Notes under the pieces: model-generated
The model's database searches: none
What the model saw: the letters and a program-made list of their open reading frames with translations, nothing else
Told to the model about the DNA's origin: nothing
Translations under genes and position numbers: made by a program
NCBI GenBank assembly: GCA_963854835.1
Contig: OY978525.1
Span: 91,478,136-91,542,135, forward strand
DNA length: 64,000 bases
Source: Megamerina dolium
Lineage: Eukaryota; Arthropoda; Insecta; Diptera; Megamerinidae
Reading direction: 5' to 3'
Shown here: positions 12,960 to 25,800 of the stretch, one piece after another
Layout of the letters: every line of letters begins with the position of its first letter
Position numbering within the stretch: the stretch's first letter is position 1

Positions 12960-15160
12960 TTAACGTTAATGAAAATAAATAAGATACAATAAGTAACTTA
13001 TTATTCAAGTGGCATTCCCCCATTACCCTTTGTAACTCATTCAAAACCAGTCAGACAGAAAATAATGAAGTCCGCCTAATAGTCTCCATATTATGAAAAT
13101 ATGTTCTCGTATGTGATGATTTAACTATATTTTTGGACACACAAGTTATTAATTAGCATGTACGGTAGTGTGAATACATGTTATAAATAACTTTGTTAAG
13201 TATCTATCCGATTATATGCCGATTGGTTTGTCTAGAATTTTTCTTAGCTTCTCGAATCATTCAACCACCACTTCACTTTTGTGGTTTGTTTAAGTCTCTA
13301 ACAAGGGGATTTTGTATTTGTGACATTTATTACACCTTACCTTAGCCATTTACTTGCTTACTTGTTTCGAATATAATTATAGGAAATACGATTTCATTCG
13401 CCTGACGTATACACATATCTAAGTATCGATTTTAATGGCAAATCGTTATTGTGTTTACTCAGTCGGTAGGCTCTAGAGTTGATTACTAGGCTTACTTCCC
13501 TATATACTCGTACTATTTGCAAATTTGGCTTATTCACAAATTTGTTACGTCAAGCATGTTCGTATTGTGGTTGTTCACCGCCTGTGATTAAGAATTCTTT
13601 AATAGCCGTACATGCATAAGAGTACGAGTTTGTACAGTACTTCGAATACTAATATAGATTTATTGTACATTCGTCTGAAAATATATTTGTATTAGTGAAA
13701 GTTGGCATTTTTCAACATGTATACCTTACTGTAAGCACGTGTGTGGTCAATGGTCGCAAATTGATGACATAATTATTGCGGATTATTGATAAGGTGCAAA
13801 TGTTAACGAAACCACCAAGCAACAATAGATATCTACCCACGAAAAAGTAAACAATAATTTACTACATATTTTATTACCAAACGTGTAAATAGTAAATAAT
13901 TTAAATTACCTAAGCTAATAAATAAAACATATGGTACTAACAAAAGGGTGGGAGATATACAAGCCATTATATTGTAATACATATAAGGAAAATAAGATTT
14001 TCTATCTATGCAAGTGTGGGTGTGTGAAAATTATATCATATATGACAACATGAAACAATAATAAGGAATAATGGTGTTAATAGTTAGTTTAGCGTAACCA
14101 ATCCAAGTGAATGAGGGAAAAATAGTTGTTGCATGAAGGGTAAAATCGGTGAAATGGATCTTATGGGTATAAAACAATAATTAGAAATTTATTTATAGCC
14201 CATATAATATACATCTATTTAAATTTGGGGATAATTAAGTAGTAAGTACCTTAATTAATTGATGGGAATATGTAGTAAGGAACACCATGCTTTAATTAAA
14301 ATGAATGCATAAATATTGTCGGCTTCCAAGACAGACTAATAATACTAATATTCTTTTTTAAGTAGCAATAAAATCTTTTAAATAATATGTAATATTGTTA
14401 AGTTAAATTCTGGTGTGATATATACTTTTTTTTTCCTTAAAAATTGGGTTGGAAGAACGTACAGAATTCTCTTTTTCCAAATGGATAAAGAAAATTTAAA
14501 CATTTCCTATAAAATTATATGAGGACTTGTTTTGAGAATACTAAATAAGAAAAATAACTTAGTTTTGCTGATGTCGGCCAAATCACGAAATTATGACGTC
14601 ACCCTCTTACTACACTAAAGAGGCAGTGGTGTTGTTAAAGTGTTTTGTTTCCAAATATTTGTATTTGTTAGAGATAATATGAGGTTCTATTTAAAACAAA
14701 GTTTCCAAAGAATGGACGAGCCTATGCTCCGAAAACACCAAACTGTGCAGATCTATAGAGGTCCATTCAACTCAATATACGCAAATGTTCAAAATGTTCA
14801 CCTTGTTTTTTTTTTTTTTGAATTTACCCTGTGTGCAAGAAAAATATTCATCATAATGCCACCTCAGTCTTATGCAACGACTGTCACATCTGGACTGACC
14901 TTAGAAACTGATCGGGATTACGCAACCACACCGAATGGAATCTTAAACATGCAAAAAACTGGTACAACACAACAACACACGTGCAACTTAAACAGCACCA
15001 AGAATCGAGCAATCTGACACACAATACAAATATATGACGGCAAGTTCGTTATATCCCGACATTTCACTTCAGTTAAATGCAACACATGTCCAAATTGGTA
15101 CCATCTACGGCCGTGTTCGAGTTTTAGTTTCCATCACACTAGGAATGTCCAATTTAACGC
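12960..15160. other. AT-rich non-coding DNA
   Basis: No protein-like frame, tRNA or TIR element recognised. The 125-codon frame at 14640-15017 has no recognisable domain. Confidence 0.5.
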
Positions 15161-15174
15161 AGATTATTGCAGTG

Positions 15175-15540
15175 GGTGCCGTAGCTCAGTGGTTAGTGTG
15201 TTCGCCTTCTGATCTGTAGGTCGTGGGTTCAATCCCCGGCTGATGCATAACAAATTTAATATCGAAAAGATTTTTCTTTCGAATGGTACCCACCTGTCGG
15301 CAAGCAATTGGCAATTCTTCCGACAGTAACAACTTGCCATGAAAAAGCTTCTTAAAGAACTCTGTGACAAAGCTCAGAAAAAGTGATGTCACAAGTGTTC
15401 TGCCTTTCGGAACCGGCTAAAATAAGTAGGTCCCTTCTAATACTGTCCAAATATAAGACGCACAACAGTAATGGAAGAGAAGCTCGGCCAATGAGTCCTT
15501 TGGGGCTTTAAGTGCCACATATTTATTTATTTTTTTTTTA
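15175..15540 (+). repeat. tRNA-derived SINE, copy 1 (tail type A), best preserved
   Basis: The head reads like a tRNA gene: A-box TAGCTCAGTGG at 15182-15192 and B-box GGTTCAATCCC at 15226-15236, both pol III internal promoter elements. A conserved body follows (cgaaaagatttttctttcgaa, caattggcaattcttcc, gagctt-like and gaaccggctaaaataagtagg blocks), then a tail ending tgccacatatttatttatttt. Four other copies share head and body. Such an element is moved by LINE machinery. Confidence 0.85.
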
Positions 15541-15839
15541 TTGCAGTTTAAGAAACGTTTAATTTACGTGCAAGCAATGCGACAAATGTCCTGTGCATTC
15601 TTCACTACCGCCATTACCATCACGCGGCGCCAGAATGGAGAGCAGTGACAATAGACCTCCAGCGCCATTCAGAGTAATAAAAAATTAATTTATTATTTAA
15701 ATGTCGTATGTTGATATTTTATCACACATATGACACTTAAATAATTTTGGTTTGAAAAATAAATATCGTATGTACTAAAGGAAACTACGATAGAAATAAG
15801 AACAACGGATGAGGCCTAACATTTGTGTAACGCAATCCT

Positions 15840-17130
15840 GTAAGGTACAGCTGGATTCCTCTTCCAGTTCCATTACCCTATACATTCCACCTGTTAGCTG
15901 CTGCTCTTCCCAACACCAGACGTATATTTCCTACTTACTACAAGACGGCGATCGGCTCTTTTTGAGTGATTAATGCACACCATGAGTTCTGGCATTCTCC
16001 ACAAGGCAATGACGCGCCTGATACGTTGCTTTGCTCTTTGCTTTGCTCTTTGATAGATCTAATTTCGGTAACCTAAATGAGGATATTCGACATGGATACG
16101 CGCAAATGTCAGCCTAGCGAGCACCTCGACCTTTACGGAACCGCACTCCAGTAACAAAATATCGCTAAGCTCTGATCACGTACCTGACATTAGGTTAAGT
16201 CGGGTGGAGGAGCTTTGCATATAAGAAAAACGAATATTCATCAACTACAGTAAAGCCGACTGCGTCAAATATTCCAAATAGGTCATCGCAAAAGCCTCAA
16301 TAGCTCCACATTCACTTGGCAAAAAGCTCCTTACAGAAATCATCCCGAAAGCTGCCTTGCGTTTCATTCCCGCTGAAATAATCCCCAAAACCATATATTA
16401 TTTTTATATTCGCACATGAAATCCCGGACTATCTTGAGAAGTGTGATTTTAGTTCTAGCAAACTTTAAAAATTTGTAGCACTACAAAGCGGAGTGGTAAG
16501 ACGGCAATCAAACTTCACGGACTCGCCGCTAAATGATGCCCGAAAATACGTCTAAAAAATTTGCATTTATTTCGTGGAGCAGTTAGCTAGCGAATCAAGA
16601 GCAAAACGTATACTGCGAAGATAATTAAAACGAATGCTGCACACTGATGATGAGTGGGATGTAACACCAGGATATCAGCTGCATTTACGAAAGCCAACCT
16701 CCCTTGGGTCGATGGTGTCTCAGTGGTCAACCTAAGACACCTACAGCAACCAGCAATAGATGGAGATGTCTTCAATTCGTCCATTAGAACTCATTTGATA
16801 CCGGAGATATGGAAAACAAGTAGAATCATCCCACTTTTAAAACCAAGGAAAAACTTGACAAAGACAACTCCTACAGGCAAATCTCACTGCTATCGGCGAT
16901 TGATATGCTTCTTGAGGGTGCGGTTCTACCAGAGCTGGGGACACATATTTCACTAGCGCCACATCAACATGGGCTTCGCAAGCTTTGCGCTACACAGAAT
17001 TACAATACATATCAGTGATTGTTTCAATCAGAAGAGATCGTGTCATAGTATTGTCTTGATTGCCTTGGACCTTTAAAAAGTGTTTGATACAGTATATCAT
17101 ACGACATTGATACACAAGCAAAAAATTTTC
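15840..17130 (+). pseudogene. jockey-type non-LTR retrotransposon fragment (endonuclease end and RT start)
   Basis: Around 15970-16010 one frame reads NAHHEFWHSPQGND, the endonuclease GDFNAHHxxWHS block with the GDF lost. At 16780-16850 TSRIIPLLKPRKN, and at 17050-17105 IVLIALDL then FDTVYHTTLI, are the RT fingers and the palm-A region. Many stops and frameshifts separate them. Same class as the YADD fragment at 7.9 kb. Confidence 0.8.
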
Positions 17131-17676
17131 CAACGTTAGTTGGCCAACTACCTATTATCTGTTATCAATCTCATACCTGGTTACGATTATTGTTTTCTTC
17201 CACACACAATATCTAATCACAACAAAATTATATTTTCAACCATATATCACAATTTGAAATCGAGTAATAAGTAAAAGAGCTACGAAGAAAACTCGATTTT
17301 GGCTGTTTTTAGGACTCGCCAAGAACGGAAACTTTTATGATCCTAAAATTCTCTCAAAGTAAGCTTTCAAACTAGGGGGAATGGTAATTGCAAACTTATT
17401 TTACCTACTATAGATACTTAAATATATGAATTTACTTAAAAAAAGTTCCACTTACCTACTTAGAAATACACAAAATAAAATATTATATGTATATAACCAG
17501 TCACGTGGGCATGTCCTCGTTTTGTTTACTTTACAAGACATAAACATAATTGAAAATATGCATAAACAACCGCAAAATCACCATAAAAGCGTAAAGAATG
17601 CTCTTAACAAGAAACGTACAAGTATGTAGTAGAAAAGTATATATACACATTAGGGAGAGTAAAATATTTTTCGTAC

Positions 17677-17728
17677 AAATTGTATACCACAAAATGATAT
17701 AGTAGTATCATTTTGTGGTATACAATTT
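17677..17728. repeat. perfect 23-bp inverted repeat (hairpin)
   Basis: Arms 17677-17699 and 17706-17728 are exact reverse complements with a 6-base loop (tagtag). A transcript of either strand would form a 52-nt stem-loop. Confidence 0.9.
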
Positions 17729-18120
17729 ATTCTGAATATATTTGGCTACGACATCATGAATATAAAGAATAGCCGTGTTTTATTCAACAACTCGCTATCT
17801 CTGTGCCATTAAAACGACATAAATGCTAAGTTTCCTAAACAAGTTGATATGATTTTTATTTTATATACAAAATTTATGATTATTTATTTGATTAAATTTA
17901 TCAAAAACAGTAAAACTATTTTGTTACAATATTCTGCTCTTTCCTTTACTTCTTAATTATAGTATTTTAAAAGTTTAAATAAATAAATATTAATAAGTAA
18001 CTCTTCTGTATGATGTGATGAGTATGCTAAGATTTTTAGCGTTTATAGTTATATACGCTAAAGTTAGCACCTTTGATGTTGTTTGGCCATATGATAAACG
18101 ATGCAGCTAAGTACGAGTAT

Positions 18121-18145
18121 CGATGTCACAGCACTCGTGACATCG
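18121..18145. repeat. short 9-bp hairpin
   Basis: CGATGTCAC at 18121-18129 and GTGACATCG at 18137-18145, loop of 7. It may be chance. Confidence 0.4.
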
Positions 18146-19376
18146 TAACACAACTAATATATGTGAAAAAAAAAATTTTGTTATTATAATTTTTTGTATG
18201 GCAACTTGTAACCCTTTTTTTCTTGTTATACCATTTGCCATATTTTTTTCGCCCACTAATTTCACCCACCATAATACAAATACATACTTAATGAAAATAT
18301 AGTAATATTTAACTAGGCAACCTCGAATATTTAACAAGTACGTATAAGTATAAATAGTTGGTAACAAATAGAAAGAAAAAGAAAAAATATTGTTTGAGGG
18401 TATTAACTTATTTGGCTACAAATTTATATGGTTCCATACCTAGCCAACGTATATAGAGAAACGGTCCATAGGTTGTAGAACAATCAATACAAAACTCTAC
18501 TACACTTGATATATTTTTTTCCACATTCCTTTAGTTGAGATACCTAATATATTCCACATTATAATTGTGTCAGCATGTATAAACTGGGTGCCGTAGTTGG
18601 ATTCCCAGTTCGGTCAACTTAACTGCTTTCTTTCAGAGAGACAAACAATTATATATATTTATGATAAAGCTAAGGAAAAAGTAATGTTGCAAGGCTGGCT
18701 CATATAAATAGTTGACTTCGAATACTAGCCAAATTTGACACCTACAGCAATGTTGGAAAGAAGTTAAGGTTCATCGGAGGATCTTGTGAGATCGATTTAT
18801 TAATTTCTATTAGTTATTAAAGTACTCGTAGGACCTTTATTCTACATTAGTATGTTGTTCGCTAAATGATCATTTGTACTTCGATCGTAATAAGCAATAT
18901 GAGTGGAGAAGCTTTGTAACAATTTCATTTGAGTGTGCAATTCGAAAGCACGTACAAAAGTAATAAAGTAGTAAACTTACTTGTAATGAGTGCTAGTAGT
19001 AATGATTGTATATGTACAGTATGTGTGCATAGCACAAGGTTTTACACCATTACATTTTTACCATTTAAAATGACCCTTTTTGCTAAATGAATTTCCTCTA
19101 TAAACTTTATGATAAGAATTTGCTATAATGTGAAGCATCAATTTCTTATGATTTTGCATTCATAATGAATTTTCTATATACTTCTAGGTAAGTTATTTAC
19201 AAATTTAAATACATATTTAATGTTTTTAGTATTGAAAACAAGCACACTTAGGTATATTTATTGGCATGAGTTTATTGGTTTGCTTCGATTTAAATAATAA
19301 ATATCTTAGATTGCCACAGAAGTACTGATAAACGACTTATTTTCCCTATCTCCATCTCTCTCACTCTTATTTCCAG

Positions 19377-19501
19377 TAGCATCCAATGTATCATTCATCA
19401 ACTCAACAACATCAGTGAGACATATGCCATAGCATCGTCATACAGACGCACACAAATATTAACAGCACTATCTCATCGACATCAACTTTAGCAACAGCAT
19501 T
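19377..19501 (+). other. 5' UTR segment of the secreted Cys-rich gene after a strong splice acceptor
   Basis: A long pyrimidine tract (19341-19374, mostly C and T) ends in tttccag at 19370-19376, an excellent 3' splice site 125 bp before the ATG. This implies at least one upstream non-coding exon. An alternative AG lies three bases further (agtag). Confidence 0.65.
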
Positions 19502-19846
19502 ATGAAATCTACATTAATTTGGTTTGTTATCGCTGGCACTTGTTTGCTGCTGAGTACTACTGTCGATGCTTGGAATCGACAATTCTTCAATCGTTATTCA
19601 CGTAATTTCTATCGCAATGGTGGTGGTGGTGGTGGTGGTAGTGATTCGATGATTGGTAATGGTGGCGGCGTTGTCAGCGCAACGGGCAATTTAAATGATT
19701 TGGATGAGTTTAATGCATTATTCGGCGGCATTGGCGGAGGAGGAGGAGGCGGCGGCGGCGGTGGTGGTGGTGGTGGTGGTGCTAGTGGAATTATTGTTGG
19801 TGTTAGTAATAATGGTGTCGATGGCGGCATTGGAGGACAACAACAG
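19502..19846 (+). CDS. secreted Cys-rich protein, exon 1 (signal peptide and poly-Gly)
   Basis: 345 bp, exactly 115 codons, donor CAACAG|GTGAGT. It begins MKSTLIWFVIAGTCLLL, a clean n/h-region, with likely cleavage after VDA and before WNRQFF. It then has RYSRNFYRN, a run of 8 Gly near 19616-19640 and a run of about 17 Gly near 19729-19780, separated by GNLNDLDEFNALFGG. The Gly runs are GGN repeats, so their length is likely polymorphic. The antisense poly-Pro frame is a shadow. The start is chosen because it is the first ATG before the signal peptide. Confidence 0.88.
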
Positions 19847-22800
19847 GTGAGTGACATGCATTCTATTAAGTATGGTAATTTTTGAAAAGGTCAACATTTA
19901 TTATTAGTTTTCCAGGAATTTCAACTCAAATTAGAAAGTTAAGTTAACAAATTTTAATTAACTAGTTCTCTACAGTGCGCTTTGACCCAAATTGTGTGAT
20001 TGCATGCAAAATAGCTCTTCGTCCTAATACAGTAGAATTTCTAAATTGATAGGAGTGCATAGGATATTCATATGCAGGCTGGACAAGTCACATACACAGC
20101 ATTGACACATATTTGTCATATGTCAATGCTGTGTAAAAGACATATACATACATATACCTACAAAAATTTTGTGTTGTATGATAAGGATTAATCCCTAAGC
20201 ATCATATATCTATGCATACGATTTACGAGAAAATTTGAGAATACTGTGCGAATACTTTCGAAATAATTAGTCGTATTTCCAAGCATTAAAAAATCTAAAC
20301 GCACTTAGTAGAGCGCTCAAAGTTGAAAAGTTGCATTAAAGAGAAGCTTCCATAAGAGCTAGTAAAGTTTAAGATAATAAATTATGTCACAAAAGTTTTG
20401 CCATTCAGAATTAGTTAGTCAATTTAAGCTCTGTTGTCGTTTTTCATTATTGATATTGCCAACTCTTCATTTATTATTATTTTTAATAAACCTCAAATTT
20501 GTTGTGTTCTAAGAATACGACTTCTAGTATAGTCATTGATCGTAAATTCGATGCGACTATGTCAACTTTAGTGCCTATAAATCGGCATTCGCGGGAAACT
20601 TTACTTTTGCTGATTCAACGGTACAAAGTAAAGTATTTTTGGTATGAAATGTGACACCCATCCAAACAGCCAGATCCACTCCAAAGCTGAATATCGATAG
20701 TTCGAAGGTGATTCTGTATATTTGGGGGATCAAAAGGATATAGGGTATTGTGAACTACTACAACTGGTTGAAAATAAAAACGGCGAGCGCTAGCCACAAC
20801 AACTCATCACATAAAACCGAACATTGAACAAAAAATGACCGGACAATGTTCGGCCACATGTTACATCAAAACCTACTTGGAAAATAGCGGATGGAAAGTC
20901 TTACCCTACCCGCCATATAGCCTACTTGTTTCCATCAATGCAGAAGAGTCATTTTTATTAATACATTGATTATAAAAAATATACATTTTTAATGGAATTT
21001 CTTACAAATTCTTATTAAATGAATGCTTGAAATATTAATCATTCGATGAAGGTTTATTAAAGGTTCGACTGAAGCATCGTAAAATTTTAAAGTTTCAGAA
21101 GAAGTTTCACTTCAGTTTAAGGTATCAATAATTGGTTCGATGTTCAAAAGATGAAACGCAATTTATGCTCTCTCTCAAAGATGGGAAAAACTTTGTAGCT
21201 TCCGAAGGAAAATATATTAAATAAAATAGATTGTATCAATTTCTTATAATAAAGCCTCAAAGTCAGAAAAAATATATTTGAAATATACTTGCGCACCGAA
21301 TATATTTTGACACCTTTTACTACAATTCATTACTAATATTATTATTAGTTTACATCCAGTGTATTTTTGAGGCCTTTGCTCTTTATTTTCAATAGATGTA
21401 TATCTAAAAAAAAATTAAACAAATAAAAATTATCTAATACTTAAACAATTTTTTTTTATAGAAAGCTAAAAATTAATTAATTCAAAATATTTGCCTTCAC
21501 TAGCTATACATTTTTCCTATCTCTCGGGCAATTTGTGTATACCATGCAAAAATAATTCCTCATTTTTCGAGGTACACCACTCGTCAAGCCATTTTCCGAC
21601 GTCTTCGTACGAATCGAAGTTCGTATGAAAACAGTTTTGTTCGTCAAGCGTGTGACCCATCGACGAAAACAGGTGATAGTTAGAAGGGGCCAGGTCTGGT
21701 GAATAAGCGGGATGAGGTAGCACCTCCCAAATGAGTGTGTCCAAGTAGTTTTGGACAAGGTTTGACGTGTGCGATGGGGCGTTGTCGTGGAGAAAAATCA
21801 GCTTCTCATGTCTTTGTTCATAACTAGGCCATTTTTCACCCAAACCACGGCGCAATTTCACTAGTTGTTGGTGGTAGCGGTGAGCATTGACAGTTTCAAC
21901 AGCTCGTAGTAGATGACGCCCTGCTGATCCCACCAAACGCACAGCATTGTCTTGCGTCCAAAGCGATTTGGTCTTGGAGAAGAAGTTGCTGGTTGGCCGG
22001 GATCGACCCACGATTTTTTCGTTTAGTATTCTCAAAGTATATCCACTTTTCATCGCAAGTCACCATAAGATGCAGGAACGACTTTCTTTTTTGTCTAGCA
22101 AGCAAGATTTCACATGTGTTTTGGCGTCGCTCCATCTGCCTATCGTTCAATTCATGGGGTACCCATTTTCCAAATTTTTGAACCTTCCCCATGGCTCGTA
22201 AACGTATGGAAATGGCTTGTTGAGTAACACCTATCTGTTCGGCAAGCATTTTTTGCTATTGGGTGTCGTCCTCATCCAAAAGAGCCTGCAAATCATGGTA
22301 CTCAACTTTTCTGGATCTATTTTCACTCTTCTTGCCACTCAAGTCAAAATTGCCTTCTTTGAACCGATGTAACCAGCCTCTGCAAGTGGTTTTCGTTAGC
22401 GCACTGTCTCCACAAGCATTCGATGCGACTCGGCAGCAGATTTCTTCAAATTGAAGAAAAAAGTAGAGCTTCCCGCATATGCTCTTTTTCTGGCACGAAA
22501 CTAGACATGATTATACTAGGAAAAATGTATGTTTTTGTATGAAATCACTGATGATGTTTACTAATTGATGTAAACAGATGTCGAACTCATAAAAAAAAGG
22601 ATGCACAGTCGATAATAGCTCAATATGCTCACTAACGCCATCTACAAGCAAACAGCGGATTTAAGCTTGTACACCTGGTAGTAACTCAAATAATGAGGAA
22701 AAATTCAAATAAATATAGATTTTAAATTCATTTTATTTTTTCATCCTTGATTTATACACATAATCTAATTACAAAATCTTGACAAAATCTCCATGTTACT

Positions 22801-25800
22801 CTCATTTAGCTTCATATATTCGATTTTCTATGCTTACTAACACAATACAGTGCATATCGAGCATTTTTATGGAACATTCTACATATCCGATATTTCCAAA
22901 ATGGTATTCAAAAATCACTTACCTCTATACGTAACCCTCAAAATTCAATCAACCCATTTTCATCCCTCTCAAGGTGGATTTCATCATATAGATTTGATTT
23001 TCTCAATTTTTCTCACCTTAAAGTGTTTTTATCATGTACTTACTTGCTTGTAAATCGATTTTAGCATATGTATACTACCTGGCAACATGAAACACTAAAA
23101 ATAGCCAACCTATTAAAATATGGTTATCGTTTGACCCAAATGCCTAAAAGTACACACACATGTACACAAATGTATACCCAATATGGCGTATCATATACTC
23201 CTCTATTTCGCATGTTATTGCATTCACCACCTCAATAGGTTATTTTTACAAGGAAAACCACTTGTGCAAAGCTTCAGGAAACCTATAATAATTGATAATT
23301 AATGCAAGTAGATCATTTAATGAAAACAAACATTAATATTATTTTTATAAATTGTCTTTCACGCAAAGAAATTCAGAATGTAAGATAAGAGGGATATAAC
23401 ACAACCTAGTAGGAAGCAAAATGTATTTTAAATGCAATTTTCCCATCAACAGCATATATTGATATATGATAACGATCTGCAACAAATAACCAACCATAAG
23501 TTCGCGAACATAATCCATCATAGTCTTTCATCACTTCATCACCAATAACATATGGTATTGTTAAATGTCATTTATTACTGCCAGCTAAAAGTTGTAATTA
23601 GCTTTCATGACATGACGATACAATTAATTTATATAAATAAGTATAACCATTGTGGTATGTAATAAAACTAAACAGAAGAATTGCAATGCATATAATCTCT
23701 ATCATATGAAACATTCATATTATAGAAAGCAGTTTTAATTAAAGTTGGTTAGTTTACTATCGCTTTTAATTAATAAAGCCACATATTGTACTATAATATA
23801 TCGTAATATAGTCGAACTGGAGTGGTTGAAAAATGCCTGAAACGAAAACAAGAAAAACAAATTCATAATTCCTACATTGAATTCAATATTTAGAGTATTC
23901 TCCTTTAAGCTCGTTTCTGTCAAAAATAAAATCTCACTGGCAATTGGAAGAGTATCTGTATGACTGTTTTGAAGTCTGAAGAATTCAACGAAATGTTGTC
24001 GTCGTCTGTCTTAGAAGTTTTTTGCGAGAAATGTGGAATTGAATGGCATTTAAAGTTTATTGTTTGACACACAAACAAATCAGTAGATAGTGGGTTGGCC
24101 TTTTGGTTCATAGGTTGTGCGTTCAATCCCCGGTTGAGGCAACTTTGATATCAAAAAGATTTTTCTTTCGAACGATGACCTCCAGTCGGCAAATAATTGG
24201 CAATTTTTCCGGGAGTAACAAATTGCCATGAAAAGTGCTTACTAAAGAGCTCTGTGGCGAAGCCCAGAAAAAGTGACGTCACAAGGGTTCCGCGTAGGTC
24301 TCTTCTAATATTGTCCAAATTTAACATGCACAACAGTTTTGGAAAAGAAGCTCGGTGGTATCACAATGGGCCCCTCTGGAATAAATGTGTCCCCTCAGAG
24401 AGACAAAGCAGCCACAATAAGCTAACCTATTCTAACGTAAGGTTTTTTAAGACAACTTTATAATAGGCTTTCTTGATTGGTGCTACAGGGGAAAATTCAC
24501 GTAAATGAACATTATGCTATCTCAAAGAATTTTGAAAACTCTTGAGGCAAGATAGCTGTCTGTAGAAATTTATGGATGTGTTTAAAACAGTTGTAGATTT
24601 TTTTCCAACAACTGTAAGATAGTTATGGTGAAGTGCATGAACTTATCAACCACTCCAGTATAACAAATTTAAATATTTGTCATCAAATAAGCAATATAAG
24701 CAATAAATTGTTGTATTAATTAAATGAAAGTGTAAAATAGAAGTTAAATAATGGCTTTATAGCCAATATTTTTAATGCCAATTAAATTAATTAAATGTCG
24801 CGTATACGTCACGTACGACAAATATTTTATATATTTTATTGTAAGCTTTAAACATTTGTGGTGGCGTAAATAAAGTTTAAAAAGTAAATAATTCATCAGG
24901 CATTTTCACAAATTAAATTTTTTTTTCACTTTACATGGCGTGTTTGTGTTTGTAGCAAACGGAAGTATATGGCATAGTTGAACCGTTAATTGAGGATATG
25001 CCTTGTGTGGATCGTCCCTGTAATGTCAACGATGATTGCTGTCCCACAGGTGTCTGCGTCAATACATATGGTGGTAAGTAATCAAAAGTATACACATGTA
25101 TGTGTGTGCGTGTGTTTGTATGTAAACATATACTATATATATAAACAATACATGCAAGGCATGTGCTGGCATGGTGGCATTTGTAGCTGTACACACAACA
25201 CAAGGATATCACCAATGAGCTCATCAATAAAATAAATGAATTGAATGCAAAAGTACCAAGTCCTTGAATTTTTCACAAGCTTCTTCAATAGCCAGAAATT
25301 GATTTTCAATTTGATGTTTCTTCTTCTTCTTTTTCGTTTTCATCATCGTCATCTGCGCTCAGAGGGTAAATGCATATATGTATATGGACGTAATCGCGAT
25401 TTTTGCCATCGCAATACGGATTGTGAACCGGGCATGTCATGTCTTAAGGGAAATGCTGGTAATATGATTTGTCAACCAATACTACCATCATCCGGAGTTG
25501 CACTGCATACTGGATTGGGTATGGGCACTGGCATAAACGGGGGCTTTACTAATAATGGCGCTGTTGGTGGTACGAAATCATTGGAATTACGACAATTTGG
25601 TGAAGATTGTTTAACATCTAGTGATTGTAATGTGGCCAAGTGAGTATAGCATTCGAAGTAGAAAGAATGTATTCGTGACATGAATCATTATTAGCAATCT
25701 AATAAATATATGCATATACTACATTGTACATATAATCATGTCCTTTCCTTTATACCATTCTCTATATAGGGGTATGTGCTGCCAGTTGCAACGTAGTCAT

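Noticed and set aside
15175..15246. A functional tRNA gene at the SINE head
   Set aside because: The A and B boxes are good, but the D and anticodon stems do not pair well and the same head with the same body occurs four more times. It is a SINE.
19609..19857. Antisense poly-proline ORF
   Set aside because: Shadow of the poly-Gly coding exon on the + strand.
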